Assembly (NCBI GenBank): GCA_944391625.1
Contig: CALXUG010000018.1
Span: 1-51,333 of the forward strand
DNA: 51,333 nt
Direction: 5' to 3'
From: an uncultured Clostridia bacterium
GTDB taxonomy: Bacteria > Bacillota > Peptococcia > Peptococcales > Peptococcaceae
Shown here in pieces: positions 1-8,261 of this stretch. Position 1 is the first letter of the stretch, and every line of letters begins with the position of its first letter. The notes under the pieces were generated by a model. It was not told the DNA's origin. It saw only the letters and a list, made by a program, of their open reading frames with translations, and made no database searches. Position numbers and translations under genes: made by a program.

Positions 1-10
1 TACATGGAAA

Positions 11-40
11 ATCTGACGGGCGGTAATCCTCCCGTCAGAC
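11..40. other. GC-rich hairpin at the window edge
   Basis: CTGACGGG (13-20) pairs with CCCGTCAG (31-38) around a 10-nt loop. Read on the minus strand it is followed by ATTTT, so it could be a weak terminator, but the transcript it would end is unclear. The rest of 1-85 shows nothing recognisable. Confidence 0.4.
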
Positions 41-85
41 CGTTACCCTGTGTAGTCCCTTGTAAACTGTACTTTATACTATAAT

Positions 86-186
86 AAACTACACTTCCGG
101 GAAAATACATGCTACAACAAAAATTGCCGGCAAGAGATTCCTACCGGCAGCATATTATTTCTGATATTTTATTTTTGTTTCAGTCT
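86..186. repeat. Direct repeat copy A (duplicated guaA terminator region)
   Basis: About 101 bp that matches 1942-2043 in the same orientation at roughly 85 percent by eye. It starts AAACTACACTTC and ends TTTTGTTTCAGTCT. Each copy contains the inverted repeat TTGCCGG..CCGGCA, which forms a minus-strand terminator. The two copies bracket the accessory island with the toxin-antitoxin genes and lie downstream of a minus-strand gene in each case. Confidence 0.8.
115..152 (-). terminator. Intrinsic terminator of the toxin-antitoxin operon
   Basis: On the minus strand TGCCGGTAGG and the matching TTGCCGGCA arm form a stem over AATCTC, followed by ATTTTTGTTG. It lies about 95 bp past the toxin stop and is part of direct repeat copy A. 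Confidence 0.7.
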
Positions 187-247
187 GACAGGTTATCAGC
201 AAATCTCTGTTAGTACGGATAAACCAATTGCACCACATCTTACGTAC

Positions 248-523
248 TTATCGAAACAAATCACTGTGTGAACCTGTTCTGGTAAGATATAAAATCAGCT
301 CCTCACCGTCCACTTCATAAATTAGCAACCAATCTGGAGTAATATGGCATTCTCTACAGTTACCATAATTTCCAGTAAGCTGATGATCCCGATTTTTCTC
401 CGGCAGTGGTTCTCCTATCGCCAATTTCTTTATGACATCAGTAAGCAGCAACATATCCAGTCCACGTTTTTTAAGGCGTTTTAAGTCTTTCTGGAATTTT
501 GTAGTTGGCCTGATACTATACAT
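248..523 (-). CDS. Type II toxin, RelE/YafQ family mRNA interferase
   Basis: A 91-aa basic protein with the typical YafQ/RelE layout: an N-terminal F.KDLKRLKKRG helix region, a central loop with LTGNYGNCRECHITPDWLLIYE, and a C-terminal L.LTRTGSHSDLF. Known members are ribosome-dependent RNases blocked by a cognate antitoxin. The YafQ catalytic histidines and the C-terminal His/Phe pair appear to be kept (H in ECHI, SHSDLF). It overlaps the upstream antitoxin by 8 bp, the usual antitoxin-first arrangement. It appears intact in length, so an active module is likely. Confidence 0.93.
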   Translation of the reverse strand: MYSIRPTTKFQKDLKRLKKRGLDMLLLTDVIKKLAIGEPLPEKNRDHQLTGNYGNCRECHITPDWLLIYEVDGEELILYLTRTGSHSDLFR

Positions 524-797
524 CAGAAAGCAGCTCCTCCATCATTTGATCGACATCTGTATAGGTCTTGCCAAGCGCCGGATCTGCTTTCATACGTTTT
601 ACTTCCTCAATGGCTTCCAAAGTTTCTGCCTTCGGTATATCACCGCTAATTTCAAAAGGAATTCTATACTCTCTAACTGCTTTTTTTGCAAAAATATTAA
701 AAGCGGTTGTCATTGTCATTCCCATATCCGCACAAAATGCTTCAAACTGACGCTTCAAATCCGCATCCATACGGATATTAATATTGGTATTCGCCAT
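516..797 (-). CDS. Type II antitoxin, RelB/DinJ family
   Basis: About 93 aa. The N-terminal NINIRMDADLKRQFEAFC segment is a ribbon-helix-helix DNA-binding domain as in DinJ, followed by MTMTTAFNIFAKKAVRE, and the acidic C-terminal part should bind the toxin. ATG at 797 was chosen over GTG at 806: the AAAGG element is only 2 nt from the GTG but 11 nt from the ATG. It heads the operon with the YafQ-like toxin. A near-consensus promoter overlapping a palindrome lies just upstream and is the probable autorepression site. Confidence 0.92.
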   Translation of the reverse strand: MANTNINIRMDADLKRQFEAFCADMGMTMTTAFNIFAKKAVREYRIPFEISGDIPKAETLEAIEEVKRMKADPALGKTYTDVDQMMEELLSDV

Positions 798-819
798 ACG
801 GACCACATCCTTTCATCTT

Positions 820-849
820 CATTGTATGTTTTTTTATTTACAATGTCAA
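820..849 (-). promoter_or_regulatory. Sigma-70 promoter and palindromic operator of the toxin-antitoxin operon
   Basis: On the minus strand TTGACA (849-844), a 17-bp spacer and TACAAT (826-821). The inverted repeat CATTGTA..TACAATG spans from the end of the -35 box to the -10 box, so a bound antitoxin would block RNA polymerase. Box match and spacing are read directly; the operator role is inferred from how DinJ/RelB systems work. Confidence 0.7.
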
Positions 850-1003
850 TATATTTACACCTATCTCAAATATGAATTACAATAGATAGTGAATCTCTAA
901 GCGATACTTGTAACTGAAATATCACCGAACTCGCGGAAGTTTCTCAACCACTTGGTTAGTATGTTCTCATCTTAATTAAAGCAATAACATAAACTCTTTT
1001 TAA

Positions 1004-1495
1004 CTATAATTGCTCAATATACACGATTCGATTCATAACATATTCACTGGACATTTGATATGGTACATAACCAATACGAACTTTTTGACCATTTCCTACA
1101 ATAACTCCACCTTCTACTTTAGGCTTATTGTACGAAAATGTAACCTCAGCACTTGAATATGAAAAAGTGACATCATTTATTTTAAATTCTTCGTACCATC
1201 GAACTGTATCAGGATGACCTTTAAAATTAGTAACCAAACCTTCTACATAATGACAGTTTCCTGTTTCATAAGCATTTTTTAATGTACTATATTCTGTATA
1301 CGAACTACTTATTGTTATCATATTTATTAGTGCAAAAATAGCTAACCCTATTATTAAAAATGTTCCTTTTTCTTTGAGTACTTCTGGTTTTCGTTTTATA
1401 ATAATCATGATAACTACAAAACAGAACAAGCAAGAAAAAAATTCATCTAAAGAAAAATATATAAAACTTGACACATCAAATTTATATAAAACCAT
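1004..1495 (-). CDS. Hypothetical membrane protein
   Basis: 163 aa with no family I recognise. Two hydrophobic segments (about residues 15-33 and 45-63) flank a short KRKPEVLKEKG loop. The C-terminal ~90 residues look like a small beta-rich extracytoplasmic domain (VTNFKGHPDTVRWYEEF onward), somewhat like DUF3592-type proteins, but this is only a resemblance. A strong GGAGGGAG lies 4 nt before the ATG. AT-rich compared with the neighbouring core genes, and it sits inside the repeat-bracketed island, which fits acquisition by transfer. Confidence 0.6.
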   Translation of the reverse strand: MVLYKFDVSSFIYFSLDEFFSCLFCFVVIMIIIKRKPEVLKEKGTFLIIGLAIFALINMITISSSYTEYSTLKNAYETGNCHYVEGLVTNFKGHPDTVRWYEEFKINDVTFSYSSAEVTFSYNKPKVEGGVIVGNGQKVRIGYVPYQMSSEYVMNRIVYIEQL

Positions 1496-1511
1496 CTACT
1501 CCCTCCTCCGC

Positions 1512-1746
1512 CCGAAGAATCTTATTATAGTATAGAAAACCATGTCCACATAATAATGTATATGATTAATTGTTGCACACTGCCGAGTGCTAACAAATAT
1601 AAACCCACGACCCAATCCAGCAAAAATTTTTCAATTTGCTGTACCAGATCCCGTTCTAGTTTACTTTCTATCATTGGTTTATCTTCCGAACAACCAATGA
1701 ATTCAAACACATACGAATCGTGAATAACATCCATCGGCTTTGACAT
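1512..1746 (-). pseudogene. Frameshifted remnant of a DUF1016 (YhcG-type) PD-(D/E)XK nuclease
   Basis: The open frame from 1746 gives residues like the middle of DUF1016 proteins: KPMDVIHDSYVFEFIG, then a L.RDLVQQIEKFLL segment. Near 1615 the frame is lost. Reading one frame over continues the family with GRGFIFVSTRQ and then HYYVDMVFY, which carries nuclease-core residues (the D of the YVDMVFY strand). No N-terminal or C-terminal rest of the gene is present nearby. DUF1016 proteins often sit in restriction-modification or defence clusters, so this is probably a leftover of such an island. Confidence 0.75.
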
Positions 1747-1906
1747 TCTTTTTTGACTGTATATTATTATACTACCATTTTCTCAATCCAAAATCCATAC
1801 TGCACTTTTTAAGCAAAGAACCACCGCATCACCCTCCCCCTCCTCCATTACTATTTAACTCAGTCTTATTACTTCTCAGTATTATTACCTTGTACTTTTT
1901 ACATGT

Positions 1907-1956
1907 CTGGAAGTGTAGTTTTTACACTTCTGAACATGTAAAAACTACACTTCTGG
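1907..1956. repeat. Inverted repeat next to direct repeat B
   Basis: CTGGAAGTGTAGTTTTTA (1907-1924) faces TAAAAACTACACTTCTGG (1939-1956), with a 15-bp perfect core. The right arm is also the start of direct repeat copy B, so it may be a relic of the rearrangement that duplicated the terminator region. The rest of 1747-1906 shows nothing I can name. Confidence 0.55.
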
Positions 1957-2043
1957 AAAAATACGTACCACCATAAAAAATTGCCGGTAAGAGATTCCTA
2001 CCGGCAACATAATCTTTCTGATATTTTATTTTTGTTTCAGTCT
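1942..2043. repeat. Direct repeat copy B (original guaA terminator region)
   Basis: Second copy of the ~101-bp sequence at 86-186, same orientation. It lies directly downstream of guaA and includes the guaA terminator, so it is the more likely original location. The segment 2044-2114 has no gene. Confidence 0.8.
1974..2007 (-). terminator. Intrinsic terminator of guaA
   Basis: On the minus strand TTGCCGGTAGG pairs with the TACCGGCAA arm over AATCTCT and is followed by TTTTTTATGG. It lies about 110 bp after the guaA stop. Confidence 0.75.
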
Positions 2044-2114
2044 TAAGTAGCCTTAACCAAGCTGCAGCAGCCTTTGATTATTGTTCTGTAATAGAATTAC
2101 TTAAGAAAAAACTG

Positions 2115-3656
2115 TTACTCAAACTCAATGGTAGCCGGTGGTTTTCCGGTGCAGTCATACAGCACGCGGTTAACGCCTTTTACTTCATTGACAATGCGGT
2201 TGGTTACTTTTTTCAATACGTCCCAGGGCAGTTCGGCGGCATCTGCTGTCATAAAGTCTGACGTTTCCACTGCCCGCAGAGCGATGGCGTAATCATAGGT
2301 GCGGAAATCGCCCATCACACCTACAGAACGCATATTGGTCAGTGCGGCAAAATATTGTCCGACGCTGCTTTGCAAACCGGCTTTGTCTATTTCTTCCCGA
2401 TAAATGGCATCGGCATCCTGCAGCATTTTGATTTTTTCCTCGGTCACTTCGCCTATGATACGGATGGCTAAACCAGGCCCCGGGAACGGCTGGCGATACA
2501 CCAGATAATCGGGGATTCCCAGCTCTTTTCCGGCTTTGCGCACTTCATCCTTAAATAAGTCCCGCAATGGCTCAATGATTTCTTTAAAATCTACATAATC
2601 AGGCAGACCGCCTACATTATGATGGGATTTAATCACCGCCGACTTACCCAGTCCGCTTTCGATGACATCGGGATAAATGGTTCCCTGTACCAGAAAATCG
2701 ACTGCGCCGATTTTTTTGGCTTCTTCTTCAAATACGCGGATAAATTCCTCGCCGATGATCTTCCGTTTTTCTTCCGGCTCTGTAATACCGGCCAATTTAT
2801 CGTAAAACCGCTGCTGAGCATTTACGCGGATAAAATTTAAATCATAAGGACCATCCGGACCAAATACCGCTTCTACCTCGTCACCTTCCTGTTTCCGCAG
2901 CAAACCGTGGTCTACAAACACACAGGTTAATTGCTTGCCCACAGCTTTGGCCAGCAGTACGGCTGCCACAGAAGAATCTACACCGCCGGACAATGCGCAC
3001 AGCACTTTACCATTGCCTACTTTCTGCTCAATCTGCTCAATTGCAGTTTCCACAAAAGAGTCCATCTTCCAGCTGCCGGAACATCCGCAGATTTGGCGCA
3101 CAAAGTTATACAGCATTTTCATGCCTTCCTGGGTGTGCATGACCTCCGGATGGAACTGGGTGGCATAAATATTCCGATCGGCAGCTTCCATAGCGGCAAC
3201 CGGACAAACAGGCGTATGGGCAGTAATGGTGAACCCTTCCGGCGCCTGCGCAATATAATCGGTGTGGCTCATCCAGCAAATAGTCTTTTCGTTTACACCG
3301 GCAAACAAACCGGCAGATGCATCTACCGTTACTTCTGTGCGTCCATATTCGCTGGTTGGCGCTGTCTCCACTGTTCCGCCCAACAGATGGGCGATCAGCT
3401 GGGAGCCGTAGCAGATTCCCAAAATAGGAATACCCAGTGTAAATATTTCTTTTGCACATTGAGGAGAATCTGCTCCATACACACTGTTGGGACCGCCGGT
3501 AAATATAATCCCTTTTGGATGCATAGCCTCTATTTCATCCAAAGATATGGTGTAGGGATGCACTTCACAATATACATTGCATTCTCTGACCCGTCTGGCA
3601 ATCAACTGGTTATACTGACCGCCAAAGTCTAAAACAATTACCATTTCCTCTTTCAC
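2115..3656 (-). CDS. guaA: GMP synthase (glutamine-hydrolysing)
   Basis: Converts XMP to GMP with ATP and glutamine, the last step of de novo GMP synthesis; cytosolic. The N-terminal ~190 residues are a class I glutamine amidotransferase with the nucleophile in GICYGSQL and the catalytic histidine in TQFHPEV. An ATP pyrophosphatase domain follows with the P-loop [10 protein letters not shown], then the C-terminal dimerisation domain ending in PPATIEFE. The full length is 513 aa, normal for the family. GTG at 3656 was chosen because GGAGG sits 8 nt before it; the in-frame ATG at 3671 contains that GGAGG and has no ribosome site of its own. It follows hpt, another purine gene. Confidence 0.97.
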   Translation of the reverse strand: MKEEMVIVLDFGGQYNQLIARRVRECNVYCEVHPYTISLDEIEAMHPKGIIFTGGPNSVYGADSPQCAKEIFTLGIPILGICYGSQLIAHLLGGTVETAPTSEYGRTEVTVDASAGLFAGVNEKTICWMSHTDYIAQAPEGFTITAHTPVCPVAAMEAADRNIYATQFHPEVMHTQEGMKMLYNFVRQICGCSGSWKMDSFVETAIEQIEQKVGNGKVLCALSGGVDSSVAAVLLAKAVGKQLTCVFVDHGLLRKQEGDEVEAVFGPDGPYDLNFIRVNAQQRFYDKLAGITEPEEKRKIIGEEFIRVFEEEAKKIGAVDFLVQGTIYPDVIESGLGKSAVIKSHHNVGGLPDYVDFKEIIEPLRDLFKDEVRKAGKELGIPDYLVYRQPFPGPGLAIRIIGEVTEEKIKMLQDADAIYREEIDKAGLQSSVGQYFAALTNMRSVGVMGDFRTYDYAIALRAVETSDFMTADAAELPWDVLKKVTNRIVNEVKGVNRVLYDCTGKPPATIEFE

Positions 3657-3751
3657 GGAAGATTCCTCCATTGTAAAAATTCAATTTCCCAATCTGCCTG
3701 CTGCAATACGCTCATCACAACTGTTTTACAGCAATTCATTTGGAACAGTTT

Positions 3752-3781
3752 ATTTTACAACATGATTTAAAAATTTGACAA
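3752..3781 (-). promoter_or_regulatory. Probable guaA promoter
   Basis: On the minus strand TTGTCA (3781-3776), 18-bp spacer, TAAAAT (3757-3752). Just downstream AACTGTT and AACAGTT could form a short hairpin in the leader. No purine riboswitch core is visible. Confidence 0.45.
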
Positions 3782-3817
3782 CTATTTTTTTATCATTTTT
3801 GATTTTCTGCAGAATTT

Positions 3818-4354
3818 TTATTTAATCGCATGGGGACTGATGATGCCCACATAAGGCAGATGACGATATTTTTCGTCATAATCTAACCCATAACCGATAA
3901 CAAAGGCATCCGGAATTTCATAACCGACATAATCGGGCTGATGACTGACCACACGGCGAGACGGCTTGTCCAAAAATACGCAGCTTTTTACCGATTTGGC
4001 CTGCCGTTCTTGCATAAGTTCCACCAGTAAGGTCATGGTTAAACCGGTATCAAATACATCATCCACCAGCAGCACATTGCGGCCTGCCACATCTGTTTTT
4101 ACATCTTTGGAGATTTTCACCTGCCCGCTGCTGACTGTGCCGCTGCCATAGCTGGACGCGATGATGGTATCCAGGATAATATCGCCGTTCATTTGCCGGA
4201 TCAAATCGGCAGTAAAGGGCATAGCCCCTGTCAATACCGATACCACTACCAATTCTTCGCCTGCATAGTCCCGGCTGATCTGCGCGCCCAATTGGGCTAC
4301 CCGTGCGGCGATTTGTTTTTCGTTCAATAAAATTTCCTTTACATCTGGATGCAT
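3818..4354 (-). CDS. hpt: Hypoxanthine phosphoribosyltransferase
   Basis: Salvages hypoxanthine (and usually guanine) to IMP/GMP with PRPP. The 178-aa length is typical. VVSVLTGAMPFTADL is the first substrate loop, VLLVDDVFDTGLTM is the PRPP-binding motif with its acidic pair, and the C-terminal PDYVGYEIPDAFVIGYGLDYDEKYRHLPYVG is the conserved family end. GGGAGGAA lies 5 nt before the ATG. It sits 146 bp upstream of guaA on the same strand; a promoter-like sequence in the gap suggests separate or partly separate transcription. Confidence 0.96.
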   Translation of the reverse strand: MHPDVKEILLNEKQIAARVAQLGAQISRDYAGEELVVVSVLTGAMPFTADLIRQMNGDIILDTIIASSYGSGTVSSGQVKISKDVKTDVAGRNVLLVDDVFDTGLTMTLLVELMQERQAKSVKSCVFLDKPSRRVVSHQPDYVGYEIPDAFVIGYGLDYDEKYRHLPYVGIISPHAIK

Positions 4355-4412
4355 CAGGATTCCTCCCTGTTCCTTTTTATGACTGTTTTTCTATGGTTCA
4401 ACAATATCTGAA

Positions 4413-4421
4413 ATTATATCA
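4413..4421 (-). promoter_or_regulatory. Extended -10 element upstream of hpt
   Basis: Minus-strand TGATATAAT has the TGnTATAAT pattern of an extended -10 promoter, about 60 bp before the hpt start. No good -35 box accompanies it. Confidence 0.4.
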
Positions 4422-4471
4422 CACTCCGGCTAAAATACCTAGCAGCAAATGACCCTATCTGTCGGTTCTTA

Positions 4472-4500
4472 TAGACAAGTAAGATTCTATCCGCTACAAT
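4472..4500 (+). promoter_or_regulatory. Sigma-70 promoter for the DUF6472 gene
   Basis: TAGACA, 17-bp spacer, TACAAT, ending 26 bp before the ATG of the small gene at 4527. Confidence 0.55.
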
Positions 4501-4526
4501 AAAAACAAAAAAAGGAGCTAATCTAT

Positions 4527-4715
4527 ATGACCAAAAAACAACCAGCCACCAATTGTGAGCAATGCGAACATTATGTATATGATGACCTGATGGAATATTA
4601 TGTCTGCGAGGTAGACTTGGATCAGGATGAAATGGAGGACTTTCTCAACTATAATACCCACCATTGCCCTTACTACCGCTTTGCCGATGAGTATTATCTG
4701 GCCCATAAACAATAG
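4527..4715 (+). CDS. DUF6472 family small acidic cysteine protein
   Basis: 62 aa, very acidic, with four cysteines in CEQCEHYVYDD, YYVCEVDLDQDEM and HHCPYYRF, ending in DEYYLAHKQ. This is the pattern of the DUF6472 family found in Clostridia; function unknown, with the cysteines suggesting metal binding. AAAGGAG lies about 9 nt before the ATG and a promoter-like sequence precedes it. The reverse-strand frame over the same bases has no such support. Confidence 0.85.
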   Translation: MTKKQPATNCEQCEHYVYDDLMEYYVCEVDLDQDEMEDFLNYNTHHCPYYRFADEYYLAHKQ

Positions 4716-4839
4716 GCCAAGCTGTCATCACTTGGGATATCTGCCCAGCCGTTATCCTCTGCTGAACAGATGTCCCGCCGCAATGCTGCTCCGCCTATGA
4801 CTGCTGCGCATCTGCGCTATCTATCTGCTGCAATATTGA

Positions 4840-5550
4840 TTATGATACCGGCGCTGTAATTTCCGCCACCGGAGTATCCCAGTCAAACACCACTTCCAGC
4901 TTTAATTGTTCTGCCTGATTTTCATGATCGCTGGCAATCACCTCTACCTGCTGCAGCCGGTGCTTTTTATCAATCCAGACAGTGTAATAAAATTCATTCC
5001 AGGCAGATGTCAAAAAGGTATTTTCTCCTGTAGCCCGCACCTGATATTTGCGGCACTTCACATCGCCGACTTTTTCTTTGTCCAGATAAGTTACTTCAGC
5101 GCTGGCATTATACAATAAACAGCCCAGCGGATCTATTTCCTGCAGCAAACGCTCGGTGGCTTCCTCCTCCTGCCCTTTCATTTGCAGCCAGCTGCCGCTG
5201 ACAATATCCTGCCGATAAAAGGTATCGCCAATCTGATACACATCCACCTGGCTGTCTATGATATCTACACTGCCGGATAAATGAATATTCTCACCGTTTT
5301 TTTGCCCTTTTAAATTGCTGACCACCTGTTCCTGCCCATCATGCACACGACTGGTCTGGCTGATATAACTGTACGAAGGCGCTTCTACAGAATACATCAG
5401 CGCTTCTCCCACAATTTGTTCCGGCGGCGTCCGCCATTCCTTCCAAAACTCCATACCTGCTGACACACCGCAAGTGCCAAGGGCCAGCAGCACCAATACC
5501 AACAGAAAATATTTCATCTTTTTACCAAATAAGCTCTGCATCCATTCCAT
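4840..5550 (-). CDS. Membrane-anchored extracytoplasmic protein, LolA/LppX-like fold suspected
   Basis: 236 aa. One N-terminal hydrophobic segment (about residues 13-31, YFLLVLVLLALGTCGVSAG) is a signal anchor or uncleaved signal peptide; there is a cysteine but not a clean lipobox. The rest reads like a beta-rich domain with VDVYQIGDTFYRQD and KCRKYQV..., and a YYTVWIDKKHRLQQVEV segment similar to proteins that measure or carry lipids (LppX, LolA, DUF6612-like). No confident family. GGGGAGG lies 7 nt before the ATG. It stands alone, with no operon partner. Confidence 0.7.
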   Translation of the reverse strand: MEWMQSLFGKKMKYFLLVLVLLALGTCGVSAGMEFWKEWRTPPEQIVGEALMYSVEAPSYSYISQTSRVHDGQEQVVSNLKGQKNGENIHLSGSVDIIDSQVDVYQIGDTFYRQDIVSGSWLQMKGQEEEATERLLQEIDPLGCLLYNASAEVTYLDKEKVGDVKCRKYQVRATGENTFLTSAWNEFYYTVWIDKKHRLQQVEVIASDHENQAEQLKLEVVFDWDTPVAEITAPVS

Positions 5551-5749
5551 AAAACAACCTCCCCGTATTTGACTTTTCTCTATATTTACGAAGAACCAAC
5601 AGATTTTATGTTTTTATTTTTCCTGCTTCTCAATGGATACCGCAAATAAGACACGCAGTCTTGTTTTAACAGACAAGCAAAGCCCTTTTGCTGATTGACC
5701 GTCTTTGTCATAAAATAAAAAATTTTTTGTGAAAATTTACACATTCTTA

Positions 5750-5779
5750 TTGAATTTTTTCATTTTTTGGTATTATAAT
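5750..5779 (+). promoter_or_regulatory. Sigma-70 promoter of the MATE gene
   Basis: TTGAAT, 18-bp spacer, TATAAT, about 40 bp before the chosen start at 5819. Confidence 0.6.
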
Positions 5780-5818
5780 AATTTCCTGTTAAAAAATGAT
5801 ACGTCAGGAGTGATGATA

Positions 5819-7207
5819 ATGGTTCAGGATATGACGGAAGGAAAACCGCTCAAAATGATTTTATCTTTTTCTATTCCGTTATTAATCGGCAATTTATTTC
5901 AACAGTTGTACAACATGGCCGATTCTGTTATTGTTGGCCGAATGGTAGGTATGAATGCATTGGCGGCGCTGGGAGCTACCGGCGCTATCTTTTTTCTGAT
6001 AATTGGTTCGGTTATGGGATTAACCACCGGTTTTTCCATTATTACTGCCCAGCGGTTCGGCGCCGGTGATGAAGAAGGTGTGCGCCGCTCTCTGGCCATG
6101 TCCATTTTACTTTGTATATTCTTTACCGTTCTGCTAACGGCAATCAGCGTTTTGACTGCCCGGCCTCTGCTTTCACTGATGAACACACCGGCAGATATTT
6201 TTGAAGATGCCTGGCTTTATATTGTAATTATCTATGCCGGCTTGGGCGCATCTATGTATTACAATCTGGTGGCCAATGTGCTGCGGGCTTTAGGTGATGG
6301 TAAAACGCCGTTGTACTTTTTAATTTTTTCTTCTATCTTAAACGTGGTGCTGGATATTTATCTGATCAAACAGTTTCACATGGGCGTTGCCGGCGCTGCT
6401 GTTGCAACTGTCATCGCCCAGCTGGTTTCCGCCCTCGGCTGCACCCTTTTTATCAGCCGCAAGTTCCCAATTCTGCATCTGCGCACAGAGCATTTTCGTT
6501 TGGATAAAAAAAATGCCCTGGCTCATCTGCATGTAGGTGTGCCAATGGCAATTCAATTTGCGATCACTGCCATCGGCGTTATGGTGATGCAGGCTGCATT
6601 AAATAATTTTGGTTCTGTGGCCATTGCAGGCTTTACTGCCGCCAATAAGGTAGAAACCTTGGTTACCCAACCATTTGTGGCAATTGGTATCACCATGGCA
6701 ACCTACTGCGGACAAAACCGCGGCGCCCGCAAGATGGATCGCATCCGGCAAGGGGTACGCATTGCGCTGGCAATCGGTTTTTGCGCCACAATTTTTGCTG
6801 CTCTGCTCAATATTTTTGGCGGCCGTTTTTTCACCCAGCTATTTATCACCGATAAAAACGATCTGGAAAATGCGCTGTATTATGCCCAACAGTATTTGAA
6901 TATCATTGCTGTATTTTACGTCACCTTGGCGGTACTGTATGTATTCCGCAACAGCCTGCAAGGGATGGGAGAGGCAGCTGTTCCGGTGTTCGGCGGCTTT
7001 ATGGAGCTGGTAGCCAGAGTGGTGGTATCTATTTTTTTACCGTTAAAACTAGGCTATGTGGGCGTTTGTCTGGCTACGCCCGCCGCCTGGATTGCAGCCG
7101 ATATTCCGCTTTTGCTGCGTTACATTTTTAAAATGAAAAAAGAGGCGCCCATTCACAAAAAAATAAAAGCGCAAGAACGTAATTCCATAAAACAAACAAA
7201 CCAATGA
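5819..7207 (+). CDS. MATE family efflux transporter
   Basis: 462 aa, normal for a MATE (MatE x2) cation-coupled multidrug or metabolite exporter of the NorM/DinF type in the cytoplasmic membrane. The N-terminus MVQDMTEGKPLKMILSFSIP with GNLFQQLYNMADSVIVGRMVG is the family hallmark, and about 12 membrane segments are visible. The start at 5819 has AGGAG 8 nt upstream; the longer frame from 5729 would include the promoter. The substrate cannot be read from sequence. It stands alone, upstream of a ZIP transporter gene. Confidence 0.93.
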   Translation: MVQDMTEGKPLKMILSFSIPLLIGNLFQQLYNMADSVIVGRMVGMNALAALGATGAIFFLIIGSVMGLTTGFSIITAQRFGAGDEEGVRRSLAMSILLCIFFTVLLTAISVLTARPLLSLMNTPADIFEDAWLYIVIIYAGLGASMYYNLVANVLRALGDGKTPLYFLIFSSILNVVLDIYLIKQFHMGVAGAAVATVIAQLVSALGCTLFISRKFPILHLRTEHFRLDKKNALAHLHVGVPMAIQFAITAIGVMVMQAALNNFGSVAIAGFTAANKVETLVTQPFVAIGITMATYCGQNRGARKMDRIRQGVRIALAIGFCATIFAALLNIFGGRFFTQLFITDKNDLENALYYAQQYLNIIAVFYVTLAVLYVFRNSLQGMGEAAVPVFGGFMELVARVVVSIFLPLKLGYVGVCLATPAAWIAADIPLLLRYIFKMKKEAPIHKKIKAQERNSIKQTNQ

Positions 7208-7339
7208 CAAAGCCATGTTTGTATGGCAATCATGTCCACTTCATCCCAGCCGTCCATAATCTATAATTTGTTTTTCAAACGGGCATAATACTGGCATCAT
7301 CAATTTTAACGTCACGAATTTGAGAAAGAAGGGATCGGA

Positions 7340-8122
7340 TTGCATACAAGCTGGCTTTTGGGAATTTCGATTCCTTTTTTGGGCACAATGGCCGGTTCAG
7401 CCTGTGTCTTTTTTCTGCGCCAACAACTGGGCAATCGGCCGCAAAAAATTTTGCTGGGCTTTGCGTCCGGCGTGATGGTGGCTGCCGCTGTCTGGTCGCT
7501 ATTAATACCGGCTTTGGATCTTTCTGCCCACAGCCATACCTTCCCCATTGTGCCAATTGCTGTCGGATTTTCTTTGGGAATTGGGGCGCTGCTGCTATTT
7601 GACACCATCATCCCTCATCTGCATATCGACCATCCAGAACCGGAGGGGCTGGGCAATCAGTTAAACCGCAGCACTATGCTGATTCTGGCGATCATACTGC
7701 ACAATATTCCGGAGGGAATGGCGGTGGGCGCTATCTTTGCCGGACTTATGGCCGACCAGGTTCATATCAGTTTATCGGCAGCCTTTGCCCTTTCTATTGG
7801 TATTGCCATTCAGAATTTCCCTGAGGGTGCTATTATTTCGCTGCCTTTATATCAGGAAGGACGCAGCCGCAATCATGCTTTTTGGCAAGGCACACTGTCC
7901 GGCATTGCCGAGCCGATTGCTGCCCTACTCACCATTTTGCTGTACCATCTGCTTCATCCGCTGCTTCCTTACCTGCTGGCCTTTGCCGCCGGCGCTATGC
8001 TTTACGTGGTAGTGGAGGAATTGATTCCCCAATCAGCCCAAGGAGCCCATTCTAATTTGGGCACTATCGGCTTTGCTGTCGGTTTTCTGCTGATGATGGT
8101 CTTAGATGTTACCCTGGCGTAA
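7340..8122 (+). CDS. ZIP family metal transporter (GufA-like)
   Basis: 260 aa with eight likely membrane segments. The two signature histidine/proline/glutamate motifs of ZIP transporters are present: LHNIPEGMAVG in TM4 and QNFPEGAIIS in TM5, which form the binuclear metal site. A glutamate pair (VVEELIPQ) follows late. Likely imports Zn2+ or another divalent cation. The start is TTG with an AGAAGGGA element upstream. A terminator follows. No metal regulator is next to it. Confidence 0.93.
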   Translation: MHTSWLLGISIPFLGTMAGSACVFFLRQQLGNRPQKILLGFASGVMVAAAVWSLLIPALDLSAHSHTFPIVPIAVGFSLGIGALLLFDTIIPHLHIDHPEPEGLGNQLNRSTMLILAIILHNIPEGMAVGAIFAGLMADQVHISLSAAFALSIGIAIQNFPEGAIISLPLYQEGRSRNHAFWQGTLSGIAEPIAALLTILLYHLLHPLLPYLLAFAAGAMLYVVVEELIPQSAQGAHSNLGTIGFAVGFLLMMVLDVTLA

Positions 8123-8145
8123 CCCTTCGTCATCTCCTATTAAAA

Positions 8146-8192
8146 CAGGCTGTGTTCTCTATAAGATTAGAGCGCACAGCCTGCTTCTTTAC
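8146..8192 (+). terminator. Intrinsic terminator of the ZIP gene
   Basis: CAGGCTGTG (8146-8154) pairs with CACAGCCTG (8175-8183) and is followed by CTTCTTT. Confidence 0.65.
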
Positions 8193-8225
8193 ATATTTAA
8201 TTTTTATTTATCGTTTCGTTTACCG

Positions 8226-8261
8226 ATTGAAGCTTTTATTGAAACTTTCATTGAAACTTTT
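8226..8261. repeat. Three tandem 12-bp units at the radical SAM gene end
   Basis: ATTGAAGCTTTT, ATTGAAACTTTC, ATTGAAACTTTT in a row. The last unit runs into the stop codon of the gene on the minus strand. Confidence 0.7.

Noticed and set aside
2931-3632. Long plus-strand frame within guaA
   Set aside because: Antisense shadow of a highly conserved gene.
4518-4712. Minus-strand hydrophobic frame over the DUF6472 gene
   Set aside because: The plus-strand frame has a promoter, ribosome site and family match; this one has none.
8226-8261. CRISPR-like array
   Set aside because: The units are 12-bp direct tandem copies without spacers; no CRISPR array occurs anywhere in the window.
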